Positions 44,352 through 54,452 of a DNA stretch of 64,000 nt are shown in pieces (the first letter of the stretch is position 1; every line of letters starts with the position of its first letter). Below the pieces are notes generated by a model, which saw only the letters and a list, made by a program, of their open reading frames with translations, was not told the origin of the DNA and did not search any database. This stretch comes from Pedobacter rhizosphaerae (GTDB taxonomy: Bacteria; Bacteroidota; Bacteroidia; Sphingobacteriales; Sphingobacteriaceae), in contig NZ_FOGG01000002.1 in assembly GCF_900111155.1 (NCBI RefSeq), positions 32,026 to 96,025 of the forward strand. Reading direction: 5' to 3'. A program made the position numbers and the translations under genes.

Positions 44352-44703
44352 TACCTTAACTTTTTAGTAATGATAAGCTAAAAGGCTAAAGTAGAAAGCT
44401 AAAAGACTAAGCTGAAAGCGAAAAGACTAAAGCTGAAAGAAAAGGGGTTGGCTTAACTTATCTTAACTTCTTAATGGTAATAAAGCAGAAAGCTAAATAA
44501 CTAAGCTGAAAGGGAAAAGACTAAAGCTGAAAGAAAAGGGCTTGGCTTAACTTATCTTAACTTCTTAATGGTGATAAAGCAGAAAGCTAAATAACTATGC
44601 TGAAAGCGAAAAGACTAAAGCTGAAAGAGAAGGGATTGGCTTAACTTATCTTAACTCCTTAATGGTGATAAGGCAGAAAGCGAAAAGACTAAAGCTCAAA
44701 GAA
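44352..44703. repeat. 94-bp tandem repeat, nearly four units, made of 7-bp words
   Basis: GGCTTAACTTATCTTAACTT recurs at 44450, 44544 and 44638, so the unit is 94 bp. Between these blocks run heptads of the type AGCTAAA, AGACTAA, AGCTGAA, AGCGAAA. A partial first unit starts near 44352 and the last is cut at about 44703. The block resembles part of the repeat at 1-560 (GCTTAACTTGGCCTTAA). It lies upstream of smc; 44704-44795 holds no clear promoter. Confidence 0.88.
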
Positions 44704-44795
44704 ACGCCTAAATTATCATGTTCTCTGACGCTAAAACTTGAAAAAAACCTAAATATTCCTTAATATTGGAGTCCGGTTTCGGCCGCAACTAAACC

Positions 44796-47700
44796 ATGCA
44801 ACTTACACGACTAGAAATTAAAGGTTTTAAAAGCTTTGGAGATAAAGTTACGATTAACTTTAATGAAGGTGTAACTGCAATTGTAGGTCCAAATGGTTGT
44901 GGTAAATCGAACGTTATTGATGCTATGCGTTGGGTTTTAGGCGAGCAAAGCACCAAAGCCCTGCGATCGGAGAAGATGGAAAACATCATCTTTAATGGCA
45001 CCAAAAACCGTAAACAAGCACAACTGGCAGAAGTTTCACTTAGCTTTGATAACACCAAAAACATCTTGCCTACTGCTTACTCTCAAGTAACGGTTACCCG
45101 AAAACTTTATCGAAATGGCGACAGCGAATATCGTTTAAATGATGTTCAGTGCCGCTTAAAAGATATAACTGATTTATTTTTAGATACTGGAATTGGTTCG
45201 GATAGTTATTCCATTATTGAACTCAAAATGGTCGATGAGATCATCAATAATAAGGAACATAGCCGGAGATCTTTATTTGAAGAGGCTTCCGGTATTTCGA
45301 AGTATAAACTGCGTAAGAAACAAACCTTTGGCAAACTGAAGGATACCGAAGGTGATTTGGAGCGTGTGGAAGATTTACTTTTCGAGATTGAAAAGAACCT
45401 CAAAACACTTGAAAACCAGGCTAAAAAAGCAGAACGTTATTACAAGCTAAAAGAGCAATACAGAGAGCTAAGTGTACAGCTGGCTACGCACAGGATTGCT
45501 TTTTTCAGAACTGATTTAAATGCATTAGAGCTTCAGGAACAAGGCCAGTTAGTGGCAAGAACAGAACTGAGCAGTAAAATAGACCACCAGGAAGCAGAAC
45601 TACAGAAACTTAAGCTTGGCAGTATTAGTCAGGAAAAAAACCTCTCTATACAGCAAAAAGCCACAAACGAACTGGTTTCCAAAATCCGTGCTTACGAAAG
45701 TGAAAAGAAAGTAAAAAATGAGCAAATGCGTTTTTTACAGGAGAAAGAAACACGTTTGACCGGTGAGTTGGAAAAAGACAAGAACCAGGTTAACCACATT
45801 AAATATAATATTAAGCGATTAAATGAAGAGGTTTTAACCGAAACAGAAGTCTTCAATCGCCTGGAATCTGATTTAAAGCTTCTTAAATCGGCCTTAGACG
45901 CACTTCGGGAGCAACAACAGACCGAGAAAAACAGAACAGACAACCTGATTAAATCTGTGAATGAATTGCAGAGCCAGGTTTACCAATCTCAAAAAGATAT
46001 TGATATTTTAAATATCCAAAAAGATGCTTTGGTGCAGGAAAGCAATAGAAATGTTGACGATACCGAAACCAAAACATTAGAATTAAAGGCTTTCGATCAT
46101 GCTTTGGCTGAGTTAGATATTCAGATTAGGGAAAAACAGTCGAAAATTAAGCAGCTTAACGAGGAAGAAGAGGTTTTGAAAATCAAACTGGCCGAATCTG
46201 AAGCCAATCTGAGCGCCAACAAAGAAAAGTTGATGGCAGAAAACCGCAAAAAGGATGCTAAGCAGAACGAATATAACCTGACCAAATCATTGGTTGACAG
46301 CTTGGAAGGCTTCCCGGAATCTATTCGTTTCTTAAAAAAGAACAGTTCCTTTGCTAAAACTGCCCTTCTTTTATCGGATATTTTATTTTGTAATGAAGAT
46401 TTCCGCATTGCGATAGAAAATTATTTGGAGCCCGTAATGAATCATTATGTGGTAGATAAATATGCTGATGCATTACAGGCCATTAATTTATTAACCGATG
46501 CCAGTCGTGGCAGGGCAAACTTTTTTATTTTAGAGAATGTACCTGATAAGCAACCTGCTTTACGCGAACATGAGGGCTTAGTATCGGCATTATCTGTTAT
46601 TGAAGTAGACAAAAAATATCAGCACCTATGCAACCTCTTGCTTCAAAACGTGTATATCGCCATTGAAGAACAAGAAACTGTATTCAAACTTGCCCCTACC
46701 GAAAGCTTTACCATCTTAGCCAAAAACGGAAAATATGCCCAAACCAAATTTACCCTTGCCGGTGGCTCTGTAGGTTTATTTGAGGGAAAAAGAATTGGAC
46801 GGGCCAAGAATTTGGAGAACTTAGCCAAGGAGGTTAAAAAATCTGATGCATTGATCAGTCAGTATAATACAGTCATTTCTGCAGAAACGGAGAATATTTT
46901 TCAGCTTAAAGAAGCTTCTAAAATAGCGCATATCAGCACCTTGCAGCAAGAACTCAATAAGTTTATCAATGAACACATCTCTGTTCAAACCAGAAGAGAT
47001 CAATACCAGGAATTTATTACCACCAGCGAAAACCGTAAAACGGATATTGCGCAAAAGATTGTATCTATAGAAAAAAGCCTTTCTGAGAAGTTACCTGCGT
47101 TGGTTCAACTCCAGAGAAACCAGCAAGATGCGCATATTAATCTACAGGAACAGCAGTTAAAATATCAGGAAATTGCCGATCAGGTAACAGAAAGTGCCGG
47201 GAAATACAACCAGGATAATATCCGGTTTCACCAGCAGCAAAATAAGTTATCGAGCCTTGAAAAAGACTTAGATTATCGGTTTGTGCAGGAAGAAGCGCTC
47301 AACAAACGCATTACCCAAAACGAAAAAGAGCTTCAGGAGGCACTAACAGAAATTACGGCTACACTTCAGCATACAGATTTAAGTGATGATACGCTCTTAG
47401 AAATGTATAAACAGCGCGAGGAGATGGAAAAAGGGCTTGCAGAAATAGAGCAGGTTTATTTTTCGGCCAAAGGCAGCATTAATGAAGTTGAAAATGACCT
47501 AACCAATATCCGCAAAAACAGGGAGGAAACTGATTTTCTTCTAACAGAAATTAAGGATAAAAAGAACGCTTTAAAGATCGACCTTAATGCTTTAAAGGAG
47601 CGTTTAGCAGTAGAATTCAACATTGACATTAATGATTTACTAGAGACAGAGGAAGAAACAGAGGCATTAGAGAGTGAATTTGAACTTCGCCAAAAAGTAG

Positions 47701-48335
47701 ATCGAATGAAACGTCAGCTGGATGAATTTGGTGCGATTAACTCTATGGCAATGGAGGCGTATAAAGAAATGGACGAACGCTATATCTTTATTCAGAACCA
47801 GAAAAAAGATCTTCAGGCAGCCAAAGCAGATTTATTGCAAACCATTAAGGAAATTGATGATACGGCAAAAGATAAGTTTATGCAGGCCTTTACACAAGCC
47901 AGGGAGCATTTTATTGTCGTTTTCCGTTCTCTTTTCAACGATGAAGATAGTTGCGACCTCATTCTTACCGATGTAAATAACCCTTTAGAAGCTGATATCG
48001 ATATCATTGCAAGACCTAAAGGCAAGCGTCCATTATCTATCAATCAGCTATCAGGAGGTGAAAAAACCTTAACAGCTACTGCCCTGCTATTTTCGCTTTA
48101 CCTGTTAAAACCTGCACCATTCTGTATTTTCGATGAGGTTGACGCTCCACTTGACGATACCAACATCGATAAATTTAACAACATTATCCGTAAGTTCTCC
48201 GATCAGTCGCAGTTCATTATTGTTTCGCACAACAAGCGTACTATCGCCAGTACCGACATTATCTATGGCGTAACTATGGTAGAACAAGGTGTTTCGAGAG
48301 TTGTAGCGGTAGATTTGAGAGAAGTAGCCGCTTAA
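44796..48335 (+). CDS. smc: chromosome partition protein SMC
   Basis: An 1179-residue condensin ATPase that organises and segregates the chromosome as a dimer with ScpA/B. Walker A GPNGCGKS at 31-38, two long coiled coils (about 165-500 and 660-1010), a hinge (about 500-650) and the C-terminal head with LSGGEK at 1085-1090 and CIFDEVDAPLDD. Length is standard. It is monocistronic, between two repeat arrays. ScpA and ScpB are not in the window. Confidence 0.97.
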   Translation: MQLTRLEIKGFKSFGDKVTINFNEGVTAIVGPNGCGKSNVIDAMRWVLGEQSTKALRSEKMENIIFNGTKNRKQAQLAEVSLSFDNTKNILPTAYSQVTVTRKLYRNGDSEYRLNDVQCRLKDITDLFLDTGIGSDSYSIIELKMVDEIINNKEHSRRSLFEEASGISKYKLRKKQTFGKLKDTEGDLERVEDLLFEIEKNLKTLENQAKKAERYYKLKEQYRELSVQLATHRIAFFRTDLNALELQEQGQLVARTELSSKIDHQEAELQKLKLGSISQEKNLSIQQKATNELVSKIRAYESEKKVKNEQMRFLQEKETRLTGELEKDKNQVNHIKYNIKRLNEEVLTETEVFNRLESDLKLLKSALDALREQQQTEKNRTDNLIKSVNELQSQVYQSQKDIDILNIQKDALVQESNRNVDDTETKTLELKAFDHALAELDIQIREKQSKIKQLNEEEEVLKIKLAESEANLSANKEKLMAENRKKDAKQNEYNLTKSLVDSLEGFPESIRFLKKNSSFAKTALLLSDILFCNEDFRIAIENYLEPVMNHYVVDKYADALQAINLLTDASRGRANFFILENVPDKQPALREHEGLVSALSVIEVDKKYQHLCNLLLQNVYIAIEEQETVFKLAPTESFTILAKNGKYAQTKFTLAGGSVGLFEGKRIGRAKNLENLAKEVKKSDALISQYNTVISAETENIFQLKEASKIAHISTLQQELNKFINEHISVQTRRDQYQEFITTSENRKTDIAQKIVSIEKSLSEKLPALVQLQRNQQDAHINLQEQQLKYQEIADQVTESAGKYNQDNIRFHQQQNKLSSLEKDLDYRFVQEEALNKRITQNEKELQEALTEITATLQHTDLSDDTLLEMYKQREEMEKGLAEIEQVYFSAKGSINEVENDLTNIRKNREETDFLLTEIKDKKNALKIDLNALKERLAVEFNIDINDLLETEEETEALESEFELRQKVDRMKRQLDEFGAINSMAMEAYKEMDERYIFIQNQKKDLQAAKADLLQTIKEIDDTAKDKFMQAFTQAREHFIVVFRSLFNDEDSCDLILTDVNNPLEADIDIIARPKGKRPLSINQLSGGEKTLTATALLFSLYLLKPAPFCIFDEVDAPLDDTNIDKFNNIIRKFSDQSQFIIVSHNKRTIASTDIIYGVTMVEQGVSRVVAVDLREVAA

Positions 48336-48345
48336 ATCAATCTTC

Positions 48346-48380
48346 AGTCCCAAGTCTTGAGTCTTAATTCTTGATTCTTA
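48346..48380. repeat. short 7-bp array after smc
   Basis: AGTCCCA, AGTCTTG, AGTCTTA, ATTCTTG and ATTCTTA in exact 7-bp steps; same family as 44282-44335. Confidence 0.7.
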
Positions 48381-48477
48381 AAATTTTCATTGATGCCTTT
48401 TCTCCCTGGTGGTTATCTTGCCAATTCTTACGCTTCTTTCCCAATAATTAATATCTTTAGCCGCAAATACTTTTACC

Positions 48478-49425
48478 ATGAAAATCCTATATATTGTTCC
48501 CCTGGCGTTAATGCTGAGCTGTTGTTCTGCTGTTAAAAACCAAAGTACAGACACAAGTCAAATCGACACTCAGCTATTAAAAGATGTAGAAGTTTTGTCT
48601 TCGGATGCTTATCAGGGTAGAAAAACGGGGACCAAAGGTGCTGAAATGGCCCGGGCTTACATTAGAGAGCGTTTTTTGAAACTGGGATTAAAGTCTTACC
48701 CGCAACATGTTAACTATGCGCAGGAATTTAATTTTAGATCAAGAAATGGAGAAACGGTAAATGGCACCAACCTGATTGGTTATATCCCCGGAAAGGGAAC
48801 CAACGTAATTGTTGTTTCTGCGCACTACGATCATTTAGGTGTGGTGAAAGATGAAGTTTTTAATGGTGCAGATGACAATGCTTCAGGAACAGCCAGCTTA
48901 TTAAAGATAGCGGCCTATTTTGCCAAGAACAAGCCCAATAATACCATTATTTTCGCCTCATTTGATGCGGAAGAAATGGGTTTGCAAGGGGCAAAAGCAT
49001 TTGTTGCCAATCCGCCACTAAACATTAATACTATCGCCATTGATTTAAATATGGACATGATTGGCCACAGCGATAAAAATGAATTATACGTTTGCGGCAC
49101 TTATAAATATCCTGAATTAAAGAAATATATTGTGAACAATAATCCAAAAATCAACGTGCTTCTTGGGCATGATGACCCTAAGCTCGGGCACGATGATTGG
49201 ACTAACCAAAGCGATCAGGGCGCTTTTAATGCGAAAAACATTCCTTTCTTATACTTTGGTGTTGAAGATCACAAAGATTACCATAAGGCTACGGATGAAT
49301 ACGCTACAATTACCAAGGAGTTCTTCAGCCATGCGGCGAATGCTGTTTTAGAAGTTGTCAAAAATGTTGACAAGCAAACTGTTTTACAGCAATCGCTAAA
49401 AGATAAAATGATTATGAAGAACTAA
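48478..49425 (+). CDS. M28 family metallopeptidase lipoprotein
   Basis: A 315-residue envelope aminopeptidase. Lipobox LSCC near 15-16; ligands H116 in SAHYDHLG, D132/D133 in GADDNASG, DAEEMG (catalytic Glu pair about 165), NMDMIG and the final His in FGVEDHKDYHK. It has no clear PA insert, unlike the larger M28 lipoprotein at 10970-12619. A TATCTTTA sequence (one mismatch to TAnnTTTG) precedes it. The stop is 3 nt from the stop of the convergent rsmG, with no hairpin between, so antisense read-through is likely. Confidence 0.92.
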   Translation: MKILYIVPLALMLSCCSAVKNQSTDTSQIDTQLLKDVEVLSSDAYQGRKTGTKGAEMARAYIRERFLKLGLKSYPQHVNYAQEFNFRSRNGETVNGTNLIGYIPGKGTNVIVVSAHYDHLGVVKDEVFNGADDNASGTASLLKIAAYFAKNKPNNTIIFASFDAEEMGLQGAKAFVANPPLNINTIAIDLNMDMIGHSDKNELYVCGTYKYPELKKYIVNNNPKINVLLGHDDPKLGHDDWTNQSDQGAFNAKNIPFLYFGVEDHKDYHKATDEYATITKEFFSHAANAVLEVVKNVDKQTVLQQSLKDKMIMKN

Positions 49426-49428
49426 AAA

Positions 49429-50064
49429 CTACTGTGGTACATAAACCACAAACTTGGTTTCAAAGAAATCTTCCTCAAAATAAGCTGAAAGTGGATAAAG
49501 TTCTGCTTTCAGTTTTGATTCTTTAATCTCCTCGGCCAGATCTCCCCCTTTTAAATACAGAATTCCATTAGGAATGGCATTAATAGATTCCTTCTTGAAT
49601 TTACCCTGAATCCAGGGATAAAATTCTCCTAAACGCGTTACCGCTCTGGAAACCACAAAATTGAACTTACCTTTAACCTGTTCTGCCCTCAAATGATCTG
49701 CCTGTAAATTTTCGAGTCCAAGCGCAGAAGCAACTTCCTTCACTACCTTTATCTTTTTACCGATAGAATCGACCAATTGAAACTGGGTATCAGGGAATAG
49801 AATAGCTAAAGGAATACCAGGAAAACCACCACCTGTACCCACATCAAGAACAGATTCTCCAGCTTTAAACTTACAAACCATTGCAATTCCTAATGAATGT
49901 AACACATGACGCTCATAAAGCTCTTCAATGTCCTTTCTAGAAATAACGTTAATTTGTGCGTTCCAATAGCTGTAAAGCTCAAATAATTGAGTAAACTGAT
50001 CCAGTTGTTTCGCTGTTAAATCAGGGAAGTATTTGGTTATAATGTCTGGTTTTACATCTGCCAT
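49429..50064 (-). CDS. rsmG: 16S rRNA m7G527 methyltransferase RsmG (GidB)
   Basis: A SAM-dependent methyltransferase acting on G527 of 16S rRNA in the cytoplasm; loss gives low-level streptomycin resistance in other species. The 211 residues show NVISRKDIEELYERHVLHSL, the SAM-binding loop DVGTGGGFPGIPLA (about 74-87) and SRAVTRL as in the family. It lies 11 nt downstream of the glycosyltransferase gene on the same strand, so the two are probably cotranscribed. Confidence 0.95.
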   Translation of the reverse strand: MADVKPDIITKYFPDLTAKQLDQFTQLFELYSYWNAQINVISRKDIEELYERHVLHSLGIAMVCKFKAGESVLDVGTGGGFPGIPLAILFPDTQFQLVDSIGKKIKVVKEVASALGLENLQADHLRAEQVKGKFNFVVSRAVTRLGEFYPWIQGKFKKESINAIPNGILYLKGGDLAEEIKESKLKAELYPLSAYFEEDFFETKFVVYVPQ

Positions 50065-50075
50065 AATATAATATC

Positions 50076-51203
50076 TTATTTCCAGGTCACTTTTTTCTTC
50101 CCAAATTGGGCAAAAATAGCGTTAAGGGTTAAAAACAAAAACAAAAGTATATCTAAAATAGGGAACCACCAACGCAATTCACCATAGTTTAATCTTTTCA
50201 ACAACTTTGGGTAAACGAAGCACCGAACTAAGAGGCTTAAGAATAAAATGCCAAAGGCAACATATCGGGCTTCCCAGCTTAAAAACATACTGCCAATAAA
50301 AGTGGCATAAAACAAAAACTGAAAGGCTATTTGCCAGCTCAAAATAAATTTATGCTTGGATTTATAGAATTTCCCTGCACCAAAATGGCGTTTCTTCTGA
50401 CGAATATAACCAGCCCAGGTGGTATTCGGATTGCTCCAAACCTGACTATCCTTATTGATCCTTATCTCTGTATTGTACTTGTTGGCATGAGCATTTACAA
50501 AAAGGTCATCATCACCAGATGGGATATGCATGTGTGCAGCAAAACCTTTATTCTTAAAAAAAAGCTGTTTTTTATAAGCCATATTTCTTCCCACTCCCAT
50601 ATAAGGCATCCCTTTCAGCGCATAGGCAAGGTAATTTACTGCTGTAAAAAAGGTTTCAAAACGAATTAAAGCATTCAGTAAGTTGCGTTTTTTAAGGTAT
50701 GGAGAATAACCCAAAACGATTTCAGTATGCTCATTATCGGGTTGTTGCATACTCATCAACCAATTTTCACTCGCAGGTAAACAATCAGCATCAGTAAATA
50801 CCAGCCAATCGTGCTTTGCAGCCTTAATACCCATGGTAACGGCAAATTTTTTCCCGGCAATAAACTTATCATTATCTAAGATTTTAACGATCTTCAGATG
50901 AGCATATTCCTTCGCCATTTGCTCCAAAAGCTCTTCAGTTCCATCCCATGAACGATCGTTCACTACTACCACTTCAAAATTATGGTACTTTTGATTCAAA
51001 ATAGAAGGTAGGTACTGTGTCAAATTAGCCACTTCATTTCGGGCACACACAATTACACTGATTGGTTTTCGTTCCACTAGTGGCACTTCTTCAATGCTAA
51101 CATTGGCCAATCTGAGGTGCACAAACAGCACATAATAGAGTTGGATTAAAAGACAAAAGGCGAAAAACGAGAGTATAGAAATCTCGGGCAAGGTTAAGAT
51201 CAC
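50076..51203 (-). CDS. family 2 glycosyltransferase, membrane-bound
   Basis: A processive-type GT2 enzyme. One N-terminal helix (about 8-28), a GT-A domain (about 47-290) with VCARNE, VVNDRSWDGT, the nucleotide-sugar DxD site TDADC, a GDDDLF acid site and RQKKRH in place of QxxRW, then three or four C-terminal helices. Sugar and acceptor are unknown; lipid-linked or exopolysaccharide synthesis is a guess. The frame starts with GTG at 51203 and no ATG is near. It is divergent from tgt. Confidence 0.88.
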   Translation of the reverse strand: MILTLPEISILSFFAFCLLIQLYYVLFVHLRLANVSIEEVPLVERKPISVIVCARNEVANLTQYLPSILNQKYHNFEVVVVNDRSWDGTEELLEQMAKEYAHLKIVKILDNDKFIAGKKFAVTMGIKAAKHDWLVFTDADCLPASENWLMSMQQPDNEHTEIVLGYSPYLKKRNLLNALIRFETFFTAVNYLAYALKGMPYMGVGRNMAYKKQLFFKNKGFAAHMHIPSGDDDLFVNAHANKYNTEIRINKDSQVWSNPNTTWAGYIRQKKRHFGAGKFYKSKHKFILSWQIAFQFLFYATFIGSMFLSWEARYVAFGILFLSLLVRCFVYPKLLKRLNYGELRWWFPILDILLFLFLTLNAIFAQFGKKKVTWK

Positions 51204-51291
51204 GATGATATAATAAATAGCCGCAAATTTCTCATTTTAAATCAATAATAAGCTTTTATGTTGATAAAAAATTAAACAAAAATATACCCCC

Positions 51292-51308
51292 TATTTTTGC
51301 TATTTTTG
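51292..51308 (+). promoter_or_regulatory. two tandem -7 promoter boxes for tgt
   Basis: TATTTTTG occurs at 51292-51299 and again at 51301-51308, each an exact TAnnTTTG match, 29-38 nt upstream of the ATG. Only one may be used. Confidence 0.5.
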
Positions 51309-51336
51309 GCAAATTTTTGACTAATAAAAAACACAT

Positions 51337-52467
51337 ATGAAATTTAACTTGCAGGCCAATGATCCGCTTTCAAAAGCCAGAGCAGGCACCATTACAACTG
51401 CTCATGGCGAGATACAAACGCCTATTTTCATGCCTGTAGGTACAGCAGGAACAGTAAAGGCTGTACATCAAAGGGAATTGAAGCAAGATATTGATGCTCA
51501 GATCATTTTAGGGAACACCTACCATTTATACCTCAGACCGGGTTTAGAAACACTGGAACAAGCAGGAGGACTTCATCAATTCATCGGTTGGGATCGCCCA
51601 ATTTTGACAGACAGCGGCGGTTATCAAGTATATTCTTTAAGCAAAGTGCGCAAAATTAAAGAGGAAGGGGTAACTTTTAACTCGCATATTGACGGTTCTA
51701 AACACTTGTTTACACCAGAATATGCCATGGATATTCAACGTACTATTGGTGCAGATATCATTATGGCTTTTGACGAATGCACACCCTACCCTTGCGATTA
51801 CACCTATGCCGCAGAATCGGTAAAAATGACTCACCGTTGGTTAAAACGTTGTTGTACGCACTTTGATAATACCGAGCCAAAATATGGTTTTGATCAAACC
51901 CTTTTCCCTATTGTTCAGGGATCGGTTTATAAAGATTTAAGAATAAAATCTGCAGAATTTATTGCCAGTATGGGCCGTGAAGGCAATGCTATCGGAGGTT
52001 TATCAGTAGGTGAACCCGCAGAAGAAATGTATGCCATGACTGAAGTGGTTTGCGACATATTGCCTTCCGATAAGCCGCGCTATCTTATGGGGGTTGGAAC
52101 GCCTGTAAACATACTGGAAAACATAGCGCTTGGTGTAGATATGTTCGATTGTGTAATGCCTACCAGGAACGCTAGAAACGGAATGCTCTTTACCCGAAAC
52201 GGAATCATTAACATTAGAAATAAGAAGTGGGAAAATGATTTTTCAGCACTAGATGCAGAGAGCGATTTACATGCTGACCAGGTAACAAGTAAAGCATATC
52301 TGCGTCATTTAGTACACAGTAAAGAAATGCTTGGCGCACAAATTGCTACCTTACACAATCTCCATTTCTATTTATGGTTAGTGAAGCAGGCAAGAGAGAA
52401 AATCTTGACAGGCGAATTCTATGAATGGAAGAATAAAATGGTAAAAATACTAGGCAATAAGCTCTAA
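51337..52467 (+). CDS. tgt: tRNA-guanine transglycosylase
   Basis: Swaps G34 for a queuine precursor in GUN-anticodon tRNAs. The 376-residue TIM barrel has LTDSGGYQVYSL with D92 and DMFDCVMPTRNARNG with the nucleophilic Asp (about 271). The zinc-site region reads ESDLHADQVTSKAYLRHLVHSKEMLGA: the C-x-C-x2-C cysteines of the E. coli enzyme are all replaced, leaving only the histidine of TLHNL. I recall that related Bacteroidota enzymes also lack them, so it is probably a lineage trait. First gene of a tight three-gene operon. Confidence 0.95.
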   Translation: MKFNLQANDPLSKARAGTITTAHGEIQTPIFMPVGTAGTVKAVHQRELKQDIDAQIILGNTYHLYLRPGLETLEQAGGLHQFIGWDRPILTDSGGYQVYSLSKVRKIKEEGVTFNSHIDGSKHLFTPEYAMDIQRTIGADIIMAFDECTPYPCDYTYAAESVKMTHRWLKRCCTHFDNTEPKYGFDQTLFPIVQGSVYKDLRIKSAEFIASMGREGNAIGGLSVGEPAEEMYAMTEVVCDILPSDKPRYLMGVGTPVNILENIALGVDMFDCVMPTRNARNGMLFTRNGIINIRNKKWENDFSALDAESDLHADQVTSKAYLRHLVHSKEMLGAQIATLHNLHFYLWLVKQAREKILTGEFYEWKNKMVKILGNKL

Positions 52468-52468
52468 A

Positions 52469-53572
52469 ATGAATCTAATAACGGGAAGAATTAAGATCAT
52501 CGACCGATATATTATCGGCAAATATCTGGGCACATTTATATATACGCTGGCCATCTTTGTTATCATTATCATCGTATTCGACCTGTCGGAAAAGATGGAT
52601 GATTTTATGAAAAGCGGGCTTAGTTTCTGGGGAATTTTAAGCAAATATTATGCTGGTTCGATTCCCTTTTATGTGAATATGCTGTCACCCTTAATCAACT
52701 TCATTGCCGTAATTTTCTTTACCGCTAAGATGGCTGATCAAACTGAGATTGTACCAATTTTAAGTGGAGGTGTAAGTTTTAACCGTTTTCTTTTCCCTTA
52801 TTTCGTTTCTGCATCGATCATTTTTTCTGCCAATTTAATCAGTAATCTTTATATTTTACCCTATACAAATACCCTCAAAAATCAATTTGAGAATACCTTT
52901 GTAAAACGTAACGATCCTTCTACGAAGTCATATATCCACATGAAACTGGATAACAAAACGTACATCTATATCGAGAATTTTGATAACAAAACTAACTCTG
53001 GATATCGTTTTTCACTGGATAATTTTGATGGCGATGTGTTGACCAAAAAGATTGTAGCCGATAACATCAAATGGGATTCCTTGAAAAGAAAATGGCAGCT
53101 TAGCAACTACTCTATCCGCACTATAAAAGGATTAAAAGAGAGCATGATCTATGGTTCAGGCAAAGTAAAAGATACCATTTTAGATATGCGTCCGGATGAT
53201 TTTTCTGCCTATGATAACGTGGTACAAAACCTCACAACCAAAGAACTTGGAGAGAAGATCAGAAAGGAAAAAATCAGAGGAACAGGTATTATGAACGACT
53301 TGCAATTTGAACGCTATAAACGATTCCTTCATCCACTTTCCGCATACGTTTTAACCTTAATCGGCGTGGCCCTTTCCTCCCGTAAGGTACGTGGTGGAGT
53401 AGGTGTTTCATTGGGTATAGGAATCTTCATCAGCTTCGCTTATATCGTATTTAATCAGTTCACACAGATGTTTTCTACTAAGGGAGGACTCCCTCCATTT
53501 ATAGCTGTTTTAGCGCCAACATTATTCTTTGGAATTTTAGGATTTTACCTCCTTAAAAGAGCTCCAAAATAA
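52469..53572 (+). CDS. LptF/LptG-family LPS export permease
   Basis: An inner-membrane subunit of the lipopolysaccharide transporter. The 367 residues have three N-terminal helices (about 15-105), a periplasmic beta-jellyroll (about 130-255) and three C-terminal helices (about 290-365). The block DRYIIGKYLGTFIYTLAIF and the coupling region EIVPILSGGVSFNRFL fit YjgP/YjgQ proteins. Bacteroidota often place this gene after tgt. The gap to tgt is one base and the next gene follows after one base. Confidence 0.92.
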   Translation: MNLITGRIKIIDRYIIGKYLGTFIYTLAIFVIIIIVFDLSEKMDDFMKSGLSFWGILSKYYAGSIPFYVNMLSPLINFIAVIFFTAKMADQTEIVPILSGGVSFNRFLFPYFVSASIIFSANLISNLYILPYTNTLKNQFENTFVKRNDPSTKSYIHMKLDNKTYIYIENFDNKTNSGYRFSLDNFDGDVLTKKIVADNIKWDSLKRKWQLSNYSIRTIKGLKESMIYGSGKVKDTILDMRPDDFSAYDNVVQNLTTKELGEKIRKEKIRGTGIMNDLQFERYKRFLHPLSAYVLTLIGVALSSRKVRGGVGVSLGIGIFISFAYIVFNQFTQMFSTKGGLPPFIAVLAPTLFFGILGFYLLKRAPK

Positions 53573-53573
53573 A

Positions 53574-54452
53574 ATGGAAGCCCATAAAAAAAACCTGCTC
53601 ATCCTCCACCTAACCGTATTCGTTTGGGGCTTTACAGGAGTGTTAGGAAAAGTGATTTCAATAGACGCGGTGCCAATGGTTTGGTACCGCGTTTTTATTG
53701 CCAGCATCACGCTCTTTGCCTGGTTTCAGCTTACTAAAACATCTATCAGGATAACCCAAAAACAATTTCTTCAGTTCTTTTTTACAGGAGGAATTGTGGC
53801 CATTCACTGGATCTTTTTCTTTCACGCAATCAAAATTTCTACCGTGTCGGTTACATTGGTCTGCCTCTCCTCTTTTACGCTCTTTACAGCGATACTAGAG
53901 CCCCTGATTAAACGCCAACCTATACAGGCTGGAGACATCCTTGTAGGGCTCCTAATTATCCTCGGCATATACATGATCTTTAAGTTTGAGGGGCACTACA
54001 CACTCGGGATAATCTTTGGTATCCTGGCAGCGGTAGCTTCCAGTTTATTCGGCACAATCAACTCAACACTGGTTCAAAAAACCGAACCATCTATTATCAG
54101 TTTTTATGAATTGGTTGGTGCTTTATTCTGGACTACACTCTACCGAATTTACGACGGATCATTATTATCCATGCATTTCAATCTCAGTACAAGCGACTGG
54201 TTTTATCTGATTATCCTGGGTACTTTCTGCACATCAGTTGCATACGTTGCAGGCGTATCTGTAATGAAAACCCTTTCGGCATTTCAGGTCGCTTTAATCA
54301 CCAATCTGGAACCAGTTTACGGTATTATTCTAGCCTTTATATTTTTCCAAAATAATGAACAAATGACAACTGGATTTTATGCTGGAGCAGTCATTGTTTT
54401 AGCCGCTATTTTTTTATATCCCATTTATAAAAAATGGAGAAATAAAATCTAA
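53574..54452 (+). CDS. EamA/DMT family transporter
   Basis: A 292-residue inner-membrane protein with about ten helices in two EamA repeats (HLTVFVWGFTGVLGKVIS and GIIFGILAAVASSLFGTINS begin each). Family members export metabolites such as amino acids; the substrate is unknown. It is translationally close to the LptF/G gene (1-nt gap), the last gene of the tgt operon. No terminator is seen downstream. Confidence 0.9.
   Translation: MEAHKKNLLILHLTVFVWGFTGVLGKVISIDAVPMVWYRVFIASITLFAWFQLTKTSIRITQKQFLQFFFTGGIVAIHWIFFFHAIKISTVSVTLVCLSSFTLFTAILEPLIKRQPIQAGDILVGLLIILGIYMIFKFEGHYTLGIIFGILAAVASSLFGTINSTLVQKTEPSIISFYELVGALFWTTLYRIYDGSLLSMHFNLSTSDWFYLIILGTFCTSVAYVAGVSVMKTLSAFQVALITNLEPVYGIILAFIFFQNNEQMTTGFYAGAVIVLAAIFLYPIYKKWRNKI

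Noticed and set aside
44352..44703. Possible CRISPR array
   Set aside because: The 94-bp units are repeats throughout without unique spacers; no cas genes in the window.
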